Below are positions 11,675-23,500 of a stretch of 64,000 bases of DNA, piece after piece. Source of the stretch: Mytilinidion resinicola (Eukaryota > Ascomycota > Dothideomycetes > Mytilinidiales > Mytilinidiaceae). The position numbers and the translations under genes are program-made. The number at the start of each line of letters is the position of its first letter. The first letter of the stretch is position 1. The notes beneath the pieces were generated by a model, which made no database searches, was not told the origin of the DNA, and saw only the letters and a program-made list of their open reading frames with translations. Location: contig NW_022985445.1 of NCBI RefSeq assembly GCF_010093595.1, positions 651,106 to 715,105 on the forward strand. The letters are read 5' to 3'.

Positions 11675-13536
11675 ATGGCTCTTGCTGACTATGACCGCTT
11701 CACGCTCCTGGCTGTAGGCGTGCCCGTTGCTGTGAGTGCATTCCGTGTCCACACAAATGCCAATCCGAGACTTCCGCAAGATTCCAAAAAAAAAAAAAAG
11801 CTAACTTTCAGAGATAAGTTCGTGATATACTCCGCCCTCGTAGCCATCTACCGCCTCACCCTCCACCCGCTGGCCAAGTACCCAGGACCACTGCTATGGC
11901 GCATATCCCCAGTACAGCCCCCTTAAAAACGCCTCACTATGCTCTCCATACTAACACAGCCCCCCCTCCTCCCCCAAGATTCCAAGCATCTACTATCTCC
12001 TCACCGGCCGCATCTCCTTCCAATACAAGCTCCTGCACGACCAATACGGCCCCGTCGTGCGCGTCATGCCCAACGAGCTGGCCTTCAACACGTCGCGCGC
12101 CTTCGAAGACATCTACGGGCACCGCGTCGGCCTGCCCAACATGGAGAAGGACCCCATCCACGTCGGCGCCGTCGAGGCGATCCCCGGCGCGACCAACCTG
12201 ACCATGGCGCCCGAGGCGCACCACGCGCGGCAGCGGCGCGCGCTGGCGCACGCCTTCAGCAAGCAGGCGCTGATGGAGCAGCAGCCGATCCTGCTGGGCT
12301 ATGTGGACCTGTTTGTGAAGCGGCTGCGGGAGCACGCGCGGGCGGACAAGGCGGTGAACATGGTGTCCTGGTTCAACTTTGCGACGTTTGATATCATTGG
12401 GGATCTGAGTTTTGGCGAGCCGTTTGGGTGTTTGGAGCAAGGTAAGTTCGTGGGACTCTTTTTGCCCCCCTGGGTGATATGCTGATTTTTTTGATAATTT
12501 TTTTTTGGGAATAGGCGAGGGCAGCGAGTCGGCCAATTGGGTTGTCCTCATCTACGAGAGTATCAAGTCCGGAGCTATCGAGCAAGCTACGCGCCGGTTT
12601 GCGAAGCCTGGATCCCTGTCGCAGCAGTTCCTGCTATGGTGCATTCCGAGTATTGTGCGCCAGCGACGTGTGCAGCACTTGACGAACTCGAGGGAAAAGG
12701 CACTCCGACGGATGGCGACAAAGACTGAGCACAGGGACTTCCTTTGGTATGTTCTGAAGCAACGAGAGAAGAAGAACGAAGTGTCTGATGACGAGGTGAT
12801 CATGAATTCCGCGCTGTTTATGCAAGTCTACCCCCTTGATTGGTAGTGACAGATTCTAACATCACCTAGTGTTGCTGGGAGCGAAACCACTGCGACGCTG
12901 CTTTGCGGTCTGCTGAACCATCTAATCCGGAACCCGCCCATGCTGGATAAACTCAAGAAAGAAATCAGGGATGCCGTAAAAACGCCCGAAGATCTAGTCA
13001 TGGAGAATGTAGGAGAGCTGAAGTGGATGAATGCGTGTATCGAAGAGGGCCTGCGAATCTTCCCGCCTGTTCCCATTGGGCTGCTAAGAACCGTCCCGGA
13101 AGGGGGGTCGGATGTGGACGGACACTTTATCCCTGAAGGAGTAGGTCCACCTCATTTTCAGTTCTTGAACACAGAGCATACGCTGACCCTTTTCAAGACA
13201 TCTGTCTGTGTGAGTTCGTGGGCCGCATCGCACAACCCGAAGAACTTCGTCGACCCCGACACGTTTATCCCGGAGCGCTGGCTGGACTCCAAGTACGACA
13301 GCGATGTCAAGAAGGCGTCCCAGCCATTTTCGCTCGGCCCTAGAGGCTGCATTGGACGTAACTTGACTTATGTGGAGCTCCGACTCATAATGGCTGCTTT
13401 GCTGTGGAACTTCGATGTTGAGTTTGCAGATGGCGCACCGCTTTGGAGCCCCGCGAATGAGTATGCGGGGCTGCGGGCATTCAATACGTGGGAAAAGAGT
13501 CCGTTGATGATCAAGTTGACGGATATCAGGAACTGA
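11675..13536 (+). CDS. Cytochrome P450 monooxygenase (second), CYP65-like
   Basis: Haem monooxygenase of about 515 aa, resembling fungal secondary-metabolite P450s of the isotrichodermin hydroxylase type. My exons are 11675-11731, 11801-11911, 11979-12441, 12515-12821, 12870-13140 and 13198-13536. Motifs are hinge LAKYPGPLLW, I-helix VAGSETTAT, EEGLR, FIPERW, and haem loop FSLGPRGCIGRN with Cys454. The intron at 12822-12869 uses a GC donor (GCAAGT) and is the only way to make FIVAGSETT. The 57-nt intron 13141-13197 is in frame and stop-free. The first intron is uncertain: it holds a 13-A run, and the better-looking acceptor (CTAACTTTCAG, ending 11811) would shift the frame, so I used the AG at 11800. 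It is convergent with the reductase gene 157 bp away. Confidence 0.88.
12822..12869 (+). other. GC-AG intron in second P450
   Basis: A 48-nt intron starting GCAAGT and ending ACCTAG with a CTAAC branch site. Phase 2 splicing gives ALFIVAGSETT across the I-helix. Using the nearby GT instead breaks the frame. Confidence 0.85.
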
Positions 13537-13693
13537 GCTGCGGAGAGAAGCTATTGGGATGCGGGCTAATGTCAATTTCCATACACGGCGTGTATATTTT
13601 GGATGAGTAGATGGTAGATCGTTGAGGGTCTGTGAATACATATTGATAACTACGAGCTTAGAAATAGGAAAGGGTTATAGATCAATCAAATCT

Positions 13694-15078
13694 TCATGGA
13701 ATCACCTTAGCCTTCCTCATTCTGTCAAATGTGAGCTTCCATGACTCCTTCGTGCCTGTGTTGACGGTATATCCGACGTTGTGGCTAGCCGTCATATCCA
13801 TTTGACGATCGAAGTTGAACAATGACATTATAAAGTACTAATAAACGTCAGTAAAGTGGCCAGAAGTCGGACAATTGAGTCAGGTCTGCATCTTACCTGG
13901 AAGCCAGGATGCGTGATATCGCTATCAACCGACCCCTTCTTCAGCCCCTCCTTCTTCTCCAGCTCATCCCACTCTTTCCGGTGCTCCGCAATGTAGGCCC
14001 CAGGCTGTGGTGAACCGTCCTCCGGCCCGGTACCCTTGAGGCCAAAGTAGTCGCAGATGATTGGCCACTTGCCCTCCCAGGTGTCCAGCTGTCCGCCAAC
14101 ATTGAACGGCTTGCCCGATGTCTTTTCTGGGTGCAGACTCGCATAGATTGAAAACTCCGCGACCATGTCTTGCGGGGACTCATTGTACTTGGCTACCCAT
14201 GATTTGGGGTTCCCTGGGAAAGGGCATTTGGCGCCAGCGCCTTCGACGGAGTGGTAGAGAGCGAGATAGAGAGCAAGCGTTTGAGCGAGGCAGTAGGCGT
14301 TGTTGTTTGGGACGAAGCCAATCTTAGAGGTTGCATGTTAGGTGCTTGAGATCTTCGTTATAAGATAGGCTTCTTACAATGTTGTCTGGTCGCACCTCGC
14401 ACCATCCCCATTTTTTACCCTTTCCCAATCGTTTTAGGCAGTCGATCTGGTTGTAGTAGAAAAGCTGGCTGACGTAGGGCTCGGCAATTGGTGGCAAGTC
14501 TTCCCTGAGTGGAAGCTTGTCTGGGTATGGGAATTTATCTAGCAAATGAATGCCGTAGATCTATGGTGCTCGTAAGCTTGCTGATTCACATCTTTTAGTA
14601 GCTAAAACTAACCTTTGTGCCGCTGGGAAGAACGACATAGGACATTTCCGGTGACAAGTGTTCGATAGCTGTTACCGACCGCTCCAGCATGTCTTCGTTG
14701 ACCCGGCACTCGGTATCGTTGTCATTGTCTTGCTTGTAGGCTTGTGAAGTTTCGTCAGCTTGAGACGGAATGCATTGGATTACGGAGTATACCGTAGAAG
14801 AAAACCTGGTTCACGGTCTCCACCCCCGGGACCTTCTCCTTGATCTCCTTCTCAAGCTCTTCCTGAGTCCCTTTCAACAGATTGATCCCAGTAATAATCT
14901 GCAAACGAGGATCGTCCGGCCATTGCGCCACTTCCCTGGACAGCGGCCTGTTCACCAGCGCGGTGACTTTCGCAAACGCGTCTTTGGTAGGGTATCCATT
15001 GAGTATCGCATTGACAATGGCCCAGCCTGTGATTCCAGACGCTCCAAAAATGAGCGCGTGGTTGCCGGTAGGAGCCAT
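13694..15078 (-). CDS. PRISE-type NAD(P)-dependent short-chain reductase
   Basis: Rossmann-fold reductase of about 388 aa, of the progesterone 5-beta-reductase/iridoid synthase-like group, which reduces activated C=C bonds. Five exons (15078-14793, 14740-14613, 14560-14378, 14322-13897, 13837-13694) join with introns of 52, 52, 55 and 59 nt. The dinucleotide-binding motif is GASGITG at residues 12-18. Later blocks are YAYKQDNDND, the VVLPSGTKIYGIHL region, the RPDNIIGFVPN region, and a C-terminal SFDRM-like tail (WKLTFDRMRKAKVIP). The extended SDR form with PSGTKxYG replacing the usual YxxxK is typical of fungal members. The substrate is unknown. The gene faces the second P450, so a joint oxidation-reduction role is possible but not shown. 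Confidence 0.87.
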
Positions 15079-18000
15079 GATGGTAGCAGTTTCGGGGGAT
15101 GTTGTGAGCGTGAGAGCTGCTCCTTACGCGGCGGACCCTTCATTTTGTACTGGGCTCTAGAATTTGTTCATGTGCTCATCCGAATGGAAGCTCTAGAAGC
15201 TGGTGCTAGTTGGAGGCAGCGGATATTCATTTCCATGCTTCAGGTCCCCAATCACCCCGCACAATATGCCCCACCAGATCGGCCCGTGACTATACTAACG
15301 GCCGCTACTATAACCTGTAGTCGTGTATTAATATCCCGATGCTGGAGATGCTGCCAGCCGTGTGCAGAGGTTGATGCCTTGTGTCCTGGAATGTGTTGGG
15401 GTGTAGACTATCTACGTTCAACAGACTGACGACGTACAATATGTACTGCACATTCATAAGAGCCGAAGCCTTCGTGAATCAAAATCTAATTTATCGTAGT
15501 GTCATTTCGTTGCTATACAAAACGTGCATAGCGTAGCAACGAACTGGGAGCAAGGAGGTACTGAGAAATTTGTGAAGTGTTGAAGACATCAAGTCCCCCT
15601 GAAAAATTCCCACTAGTAGCCCTCGCGTCCGTGCGGCCTCAACTTCGCCCGTCTCTCTTCTCTCTCTGTCCATCTCAATATCTTCTTCAAGCCCCACCAT
15701 AAAGGCAGCAACTCAATGAAAAAAAAAAGCTTTCGCGTCAGCCGGAGGCAGTGCAAATACCAGCGACACAGTTGCCCCGACTTCGCACAGCAAGCTGCTT
15801 GAAGACCGGCGCAGAGGGTTCCAAAGATACGACTAAACGTAGGTAGCGGGCCATGGCACCGCTTTCCTCAGCGGTTAGACTGAGCAAGAACAGATACTAC
15901 ACATGATCTAAGCAATAATGGCAGAGAGAGCTGATCAAGAAGTTTGGGCGAGGGAGAGGTGGTGTTTTTATAGCTGGGAGAAGGGCTAGGCAGCAGCTTG
16001 GGATGACGGTAAGTCTAGGCAGTAGGTGAGGTTTTTAAGTCATGAGGGTGCCTGGAGTGTTGCCTGTGGTTTATATCTGAGGTGTTTGATTCAGCCTGAG
16101 AACTTAGGCCGGAATGGCGGAGCATTTTATCCTCCGTCCGCCACGAAAGAGGAAGGTCGAAAATGAGTCTCTTTCACACGAACACCAAAGATCTCAAGTC
16201 AACCCCGTACTCGGTGGTATTCACACAATTCACGTGCGAGTAACATGACGGCGGTAGTGAAGGAGTACATAAACCTCTCCTGTCCGGCAGATTTGTTACT
16301 ATGATTGCTTGTTGTAACTCATTCTAAAAAAGAAATCCTGACGAGAGCGGGAATCGAACGGGACCTAGCCAAGCAATACAAAAAAGAAAAACAGGACCTA
16401 AGGTTAGCATGATGGAGATACGGGGCTGACGCCACTAGGGCAAGATTCCTGCTAGTTAGTACAAGGGGAGCTCATTTTACTCGAAATATATCGATGGGTT
16501 GATGTGAGGAGCGGGTTTTTGTTTTTGTTTTGGTAAGGGCACGTGAGTGAGGAGACGCCTCCGGCTCCCTCGTTACTTGAGCAGAGAGGAGCGGCTGGCA
16601 GATCAACACGTCCCCGACAAAAGCTCATGGCGCTGGGCTGGTTCGTGCAAGTCTGAACTTCGCAACCTCGCATGTTGCTGCCCCAGAAGTTGGGACATCA
16701 AAAGCTCGCCGACTACCATCAAAAATTCCAATAACATTTATCATCTCCCTATCACCGCAAATGCGTCCACATCCATCTACAAATAGTGACAATCAGCAGA
16801 ATAAAAGATCAACCATGCCCATCATCACCTATAGAAGGTCCTCACCTCTCCTACATATCCCTTCGCCAGCCTCCCAGGGCCGAGCAGCCATGAAGATTTA
16901 CAACTGCAAATTTTGATCTAAACCCTGCCCAGCGCTCCTCCCTCTCCATTACTTCGACACAGTTCAGTTTTTGATCCCAAACACCACCCTCTCACCCCTC
17001 CGGTGAAGAAAACAAAACTAACCCAGCCCCCAATCCCCTTTTATACCCCTCCAGAACCACCCCATCACACCTTCATCACATGCCCCCAGCGTGACTTAAC
17101 GCAAATTCACCTGACCCGACCTCACCTCTCGCAACCTACCGCATCACGCCCGCACGTCCCAGGCTGACTTACTCCGAGCATCGCAATTCGCACTGCCCAG
17201 ATCGCCCACTCAACTACTCCGCCACTCGCCTCGCACGTGGCGCATCAGATCCTACGCGCCGCTAGGGCGACCCCCAGAAGGCATGTCATTCCGAAATGTC
17301 AGGACCAACGTATCCCCTGGTAACATGCGGAGTTTCAGATTCGTCCGACTTCCTATGTGGTGCGTTTAAGGATATGAGAGAACGGATGGTCCAAGAGTTT
17401 CGAGAGTGGTGGGCTCAAAGCTTTCAGGAATCAGACATGTCAAAAACAGCAACAGCAGAAGTAGATGAAGTAGTATGACTAGAAAAAACCCACGGTCCGA
17501 ATTCTCAATTCTCTAGAGACGCACGGCACGTGTCTGTCCTCTAAGTCCAATATGCCAGTGCTCCCCATTCCCATTCCATCTTGAATCACCTTCAAACGCC
17601 ACGCCCATAGCAAAAGCCCACGCTCCTTACAATCGGAGGGTTTCAGGTATCGAACGGAGAAAAGGAAAAAAAAAAAAAGAGGTATTTACAGTAAAGAAAA
17701 AGTAGAGCACAACAGAGTCCGGGGCCAGAAGCATTAACAAAGAAAAAAGCCCAGAGGTTGTCTCCTATGCTTGGTATTTGAAGACAACGGGCTGAAAGGT
17801 GTATAAAACAGAATTGACTGAGGCCGTTATGGTATTTGTGTGGTATGTGCTTGCCGAATTACGGGGTTGGAAGCGTGAACCAGCAGGTTTTGGGTATTCG
17901 GTATGCGGATCTAGAGAAGAGAAGAGTTCAACCCCGGGGATGTTTGGCGAAGAAGTCTTGTGAGTGGCGGAGAAGATAGGTTGAGAAGGGTATACGTTAT

Positions 18001-18261
18001 GTCTGTTTGCGATATACGGAGGATGCTTTCGTTGGCGGATTGGGTTTGCCGGAAAAGGTGGCTACGCCATAGAAAGGGTATGATGATAATGCGAATCAAG
18101 AATGCTGAGTATGACCATAGCGGAGCGAGACGCCATCCGTGGACTTGCTCTCATTCCAGACAGCAGATCGAGAAGCTATGCACCAAAAGCTGCGAGTCTG
18201 TTAGCCATGACATGACAGAGTGGTTGAGGGTGTACTTACTACAAGCATAGACAGCACTCAT
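15079..18261. other. 3.2-kb region without a credible gene
   Basis: The longest ORF-poor stretch in the window. It holds a tRNA-like pol III element on the minus strand (16324-16440), a C-rich, G-poor tract on the plus strand (about 16900-17280) like a fungal leader or core promoter, poly-A runs near 15720 and 17670, and short unrecognised ORFs (15491-15700 minus, 70 codons; 17296-17478 plus, 61 codons). A long non-coding transcript starting near 17280 is possible. The last few hundred bases are probably the 3' UTR of the minus-strand membrane protein. Confidence 0.5.
16324..16440 (-). ncRNA. tRNA-like pol III element (candidate)
   Basis: On the minus strand a B-box-like GTTCGATTCCCG (16347-16359 area) is preceded about 65-80 nt upstream by TAGTGGCGTCAGCC, which resembles an A box. 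It is followed within about 25 nt by a T6 run that could terminate Pol III. The acceptor and T stems of a real tRNA do not pair, so this is not a functional tRNA; a tRNA-derived SINE remnant or degenerate tRNA is more likely. A similarly organised element lies at 41297-41400. Confidence 0.35.
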
Positions 18262-18855
18262 CTAGCTTTGATCATCGGGTATCTTCTTGTTCGACCCATT
18301 GCCAGACCAAACGCCTCCACCAACAGCCCTCGAGATACCGACGCCTAGTCCCACAGCAGCAGCAATGATGAATAGAGCGATGAAGATCTTGGCCCAGAGC
18401 TTCTGCTTCTTGTCCAGCGTCCGCATGGGATTGCAGCCGCGCGCCTGCTTCTGGGCCTTGGCCTTCTCCATCAGTGTTTGCTTCGACGGCCACATTGTGC
18501 ACTCCTTGACCCTGCCATCGACCGAGACCTTGGGAGCTCCGACAGTGCTGGTGGCGGAGATGGGGACGCCGGACTCTAGGTCGTGCTGGTATACATTGAG
18601 GCGGCCCTTGCCAGTGGATGCGGCGTCGTCCATGGAACGACGTGCGTCTGGGTGCTTGTAGAAGGCGGAGAAGGGGTTCGATGGGTCGGGGTCGTCGCGA
18701 GGAGTGCCCGTCTTGGAGGCTGGGGTCGAGTCGATCGAGGAGATGCCACTCTCGTGTGAGTTGGCGGTGCGGAGCTGTTGAGCGGGTGTCTTGAGCGTAG
18801 GGGGGAAGTCAGTGTCGACGACTGAAGCGCCGAAGGTTGTCTTCTCGTCCGTCAT
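18262..18855 (-). CDS. Single-pass membrane protein, function unknown
   Basis: Intron-less protein of 197 aa. The first ~130 residues are polar and Ser/Thr/Asp/Pro-rich, probably disordered. A conserved-looking juxtamembrane stretch (CTMWPSKQTLMEKAKAQK) and a basic segment (MRTLDKKQKLWAK) precede one transmembrane helix (IFIALFIIAAAVGLGVGI) near residues 160-180, with a short Gly-rich tail. The positive-inside rule puts the long N-terminus in the cytosol (type II topology). I do not recognise a domain. The upstream sequence (minus strand) is CT-rich like a fungal leader, supporting the ATG at 18855 and real transcription. Confidence 0.7.
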   Translation of the reverse strand: MTDEKTTFGASVVDTDFPPTLKTPAQQLRTANSHESGISSIDSTPASKTGTPRDDPDPSNPFSAFYKHPDARRSMDDAASTGKGRLNVYQHDLESGVPISATSTVGAPKVSVDGRVKECTMWPSKQTLMEKAKAQKQARGCNPMRTLDKKQKLWAKIFIALFIIAAAVGLGVGISRAVGGGVWSGNGSNKKIPDDQS

Positions 18856-20591
18856 TTTGGCGGTGCAGAGGATCGACAGGATCGAGCAGGCTAAGAAGAC
18901 GCAGAGGGGTCGGTTGGGATTATGGCGAATCCGTGCAGTGAAGCCAGCGGGGGGATAAGGAGACGGCAGGTGGTGAATGGCGAGTTGATGGGCAGCTGGT
19001 GGGAATGAGATGGAAGAGCAGCGGGTAGCAATTGAAGTGTCTTGCGGTGGACAAACAAGTCAGGCTGTCGTTCCCAACATGCAGCCGGAGGTGGTGAGGC
19101 TGGGTCTCAGTGGAAATTGGAGGTGCAGGGAGCTGTCTGGGGCAAGGCGGCGGGCACGGGCGAGCAGCAGGTGGTCGCAGCGTGGCAGTTGGTGAAAGAT
19201 CGACTGGTCAATTGCGTGGTCAGCGTGGAGAGCAAGAAGGAGCGGGGTGAAGAGAGAGAATGAACAGGAGCCGGTGCAGCAATATGGCAACGGGGAGCAC
19301 ATCAAGATGGGGTGGTATGGGGTGGTCTCGGCGTGGCTCCATCCAGGCCAAGCCAGGCGAGGATGAACGCTCACAAATGGCGGCCCGTGGCGTCTGCGTG
19401 TGCTCCAGATTGCCCAGCTGGGCACCGTGCGAGTCGCCATTCGAGCGCCGTCGGGCTGTCCATGTCTCGCGTCCACAGCGCCATCACGACGCCCAGTGCT
19501 GCGTGGATTGCGGAAAGGTGGACAGCACGCGCTCGAAATGGGTGGATGGTGTTGACGAGCAGCCGGTTGATCATGGCCCCACGTCTGCCACTACTCGCGC
19601 GGTGCCTGCATTAGAGCCTGTAAGACGCCGTTAGGGGCAAACTTCCTCGCCGGCCGCGAGTCGTACCAGGCCAAAAAGGGGCACTTGAGTGGCTTCGGGA
19701 GCACTGGCGTGGAGATCTCCGCTCGAGCTCCAGGAGCTGCAAACACCAGCCTCTTTTGAGCTCAAGACTGCATTAATCCAATACTCACGGCCCTATTTAT
19801 ACTTCCACGCGTTGCCACCACCGCCTCCTGCATCCCCACCCTGCGTGTTTGCTATCGCTGGAATGACGCCCTCTTATCGCCGCAATAATGCCTTCGAGCA
19901 ACCACGTAGCCTGCTTCGGTGCTCCCATCAGCTACCTCCTACATGGATGTCTGCACCCAGCCTCGATGACACTGCATTGCTGGCATTCATCCCTGCGAAT
20001 TACGCCGCATGTGCTACATCTCGTAATCAAAAGGCTAGGCACAGTTGCTTGCCACTGTCAGAGGTGCCTCGGCGCATTCTAAACGTTTTTAGAAGATGCG
20101 AAGTCCCTGAGAGCTTAAATCAGAGAAGTTTCGCACCGCTGATAGTCGGCCTGTGGTGTCTCAGCACCACAACATGAATAGGGACGAGATTAAAAAGACG
20201 GCGTGCCCAAAGTTGTGTTCTAGCACTGTACACCCAGCGTCGATTGATCAATATTGCCTTTTCAACTTCGAACTATTCTGCACTGCCATCTACACCCAGC
20301 TACATCTTTTGGATCCCCCAGCGCCCGAATCCCGAAATGAACCCCCTATTAACAACTATAACTTAGACATGTATACCAATCGCTGAGTTACGAGTGAGTA
20401 TCTCCGTATGCAGTGATGCAGACTCAACCAAGCACTATAATGTGTACCTCCCCAACCCAGATATACGCCCACAAATGCCACACATTGCTGTGCTGTAATG
20501 CAGTGACATATGAAAGCCCGCTATCCCCTATGCGCCTCCAACCAGCTCCGCCCACGCCACCCTCCCGCCTCCCAACCCACATTCGAAAGAT
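18856..20591. other. Intergenic, 1.7 kb, with a solo MITE end
   Basis: Promoter of the membrane protein plus the 3' flank of the ABC transporter. ORFs such as 19689-20177 (162 codons) show no domain, signal or related frame and are likely chance. A 28-nt MITE-type inverted-repeat end lies at 20203-20230. Confidence 0.5.
20203..20230. repeat. Solo terminal inverted repeat related to the 49-kb MITE
   Basis: Reads GTGCCCAAAG...CTAGCACTGTA and matches the right end of the 49.3-kb MITE at 23 of 28 positions by eye, ending in CACTG next to TA. No partner end is visible nearby, so it is probably a decayed copy. Confidence 0.5.
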
Positions 20592-23500
20592 CTAGTACTC
20601 TACGAAGAAGTCCTCGCGCCTTATCGAACTACGATCGCACATGCCCCGGAAAATACCGCCCATGTCGTATAGATTCAGCGGCGTGTCTAGCTCCGCAATC
20701 CGCCCCGCGTCCATGACACAGATGCGGTCGTAGCCGATGATGGTCTTGAGCCGATGCGCAATGCACAGCAGCGTCTTGCCCTTAAATCCGTCGACAATCG
20801 TCCGCTGGATCTTCTGGTCCGTCTCGAAGTCGACCGAGCTGGTCGCCTCGTCGCACACGATGATTTGCGACCCGCGCACGAGGGCGCGCGCCAGCGCCAT
20901 GAGCTGCCGCTGCCCGAGCGAGAAGTTCAGCCCCTCCTCCTCGACCGTGCTGTCGAGGTGGATGCGGCCCGTCTTGTCGTCCAGGGTCGTTTCGGCGCCC
21001 ACCAAGTCGGCCTGGCGCAGCGCGGACCACAGCTCGAGATCCGTGTGCTCGTCGAACGGGTCGAGGTTCGACCGGATGGTGCCGCGAAACAGCGTGGGAT
21101 CCTGGGGGATGATGGCTAGCTTGGACCGCAGGTCGTGCAGCCCAATGGTGCTGATGTCGACGCCGTCGATGGTGATGGAGCCGCCGGACAGCTCCACCAA
21201 CCGGAATAGCGTGCTCATGATACTCGACTTGCCAGCGCCGGTTCGTCCAACGACGCCAATGCGCTCGCCGGCCTGGACGTGCATGTTGAGGCCCTGCAGC
21301 ACCAGAGGTAGACCCTCGCGGTACCGCATCTGCACGTCTTCGAAGATGATTTCGCCCTTGTCTGGCCACGACTTGGGCACGTCGCCGATGCGTAGAGGGG
21401 CCTCCTCTTCCAGTTCAGTGCCGTAGTGGTGGATACGTTCTGTAGCATTCATGTTGTTCTCGACTTCAGCGAGCTGTCGTACTGTGAATTGGATCATCTG
21501 TACAATCGACAAGATATACGACAGTACCAACCCGCCGATACTCGGGGAGACCGAGAATCGCGACGTGACGACGAGAATGCCAACGACAAACACAAGCATA
21601 TTTCCGATTGCATCGAGCCGAACGCTGAGCCATCTTTGATTGGCGAACGTCAGGTAGTAGGCACTGTCCATGTCGTCGATGGCAGCGCGAATCGTCCTTT
21701 GGAATTGATCCTGCAAGCCATACGCCCGGATGGTTGCCGTGCCGAAGACAGCCTCGCTGAACCGTGCAAACACAGTACTTCGGAGAACGGACTCGTGGCG
21801 CTTGACCTCTCTCGCTGACGAGCGGTAGTACGCCGCTGAGAAGAGGAACATGACCATCAGTGGACCTAAGGCGACGGCGAAGTAGTGGAAATAAACGATG
21901 ATTAGAATGAAAACCGATATGATCATGCCCATGGTCATGAAGTACATGCGGATCGAGTCGGTAAGGTTGTTGTCCATAACGTCGATGTCCTTGGAAAAGC
22001 GATTGGTAATTCGTCCGAGCGGCGTGGTGTCGAAAAAGGACATTGGTGCCCGGAGCACGCGGTTGATGGCGAGGTGAAGCATGACCTTGCCGGCTTTGGT
22101 ACCGAAGACCGAGACCGCAACGGAGAAGACGAACATGAGAAATGCTTGAGTAAAGCCAAGAGCCGCATAAGCACCAATCTACCAGAGTTAGTACTGTAAT
22201 AGGTTATCCAAAAGATGCAAGAAACTTACATAGACACCTTCGGTGAACCCAAACTTATTAGAGGTCCACCACGATAGCCACAAGCTCGTGACAATATTCG
22301 CTCCTTGCGATAGGATCAGAAGTATAAGCACGTAGGGAGCCACCCACATGCCTCCTGCGGCTCTGATATACGCAGTCCAGACACTCCATGAGACGCTCTT
22401 GACGGCCCGTTCTTCCTGCTGCATCAGACCGGCAGCGGGCTTCTTGTTCCGCCTCTTCTTGCTTATCTTCTTCTCTTCCTCGACTTCATCCTCGTTGACC
22501 TCGTCTTCGTCCTTGTGTTCCTCTTCGACAGCAGTAGTTGCCATTAGCTTCATGAAGGTTTTGTTGTGGGCCATGAGGTTGTCGAAAGTATCGACCGCCT
22601 CAATATGACCTTCATTCAGCAACACGACCCTATCGCATCGATTGAGGACGTGTAGTTGATGCGTTGCAAGAATACGACACTTGTCCTTGAGCAATCCACA
22701 AATAGCATTGTCCATGATGTGGCGACCGACATGGGCGTCGACTGCGGAAAGCGGGTCATCCATCAAGACGATATCGGCGTCGAAGTAAATGGCGCGAGCG
22801 ATGTTCAAACGTTGCTTCTGTCCTCCGGAAACCGTGATTCCCCTCTCGCCGATTTCCGTGCGATCTCCAGCTGGCAGCATCTCGAGATCTGGGCGCAAAG
22901 CACAAGCGTCGATGACCTCATTGTACCAGTCATGCTTGAAGTCCTTGCCGAAAATGATGTTTTCCCTGACCGTTGTGTTCTGGATCCATGCGTATTGAGG
23001 GCAGAAGGCACGCGACGCACCCAAGATGACTTCTCCGCTCGTCCTCCGCATATCTCCAGCCAGGGCGCCCAACAACGAGCTCTTTCCAGACCCGACAGTA
23101 CCAATCACGGCGATGAGTTCGTTGCGTTGGATGGCAAGATCGATATCTCGGAGTTTGAACGGCTCTTCGACCGTCATTGTGCTTAAGCTGTCGTTCGCGT
23201 CACCCATGTCCTTCTCCTTGTCCGTTTCCTGTGACTTCCTCGCCTTCTGTGCTCTGGCCGCCTCCTTGGCTTTCTTCTGAGCTTGTGGGCTTTGGGACTC
23301 CTCATTCCCTGTTTCTTGAGTTGGTGTCCGTTCCCAGGTAAAGTCGGCATGCTTCACTACGATAGCCTCCTTTTTATTATAGTCCCATTCAGCATCGTCG
23401 TGGGCCTCCTCCGCCATCAAGAACTCTTGAATGCGGTTGATTGACGAGAACGCATCAGTGACCTGACCGATGACCATGGGAAGGAAATTGAGGGGAAGTC

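Noticed and set aside
16335..16440. Functional tRNA gene on the minus strand
   Set aside because: The T-arm loop TTCGATT is present but neither its stem nor the acceptor stem can pair, and no proper anticodon arm is seen.
19689..20177. 162-codon ORF as a gene
   Set aside because: No domain, signal, or clear codon pattern; it lies in an intergenic region next to a MITE remnant.
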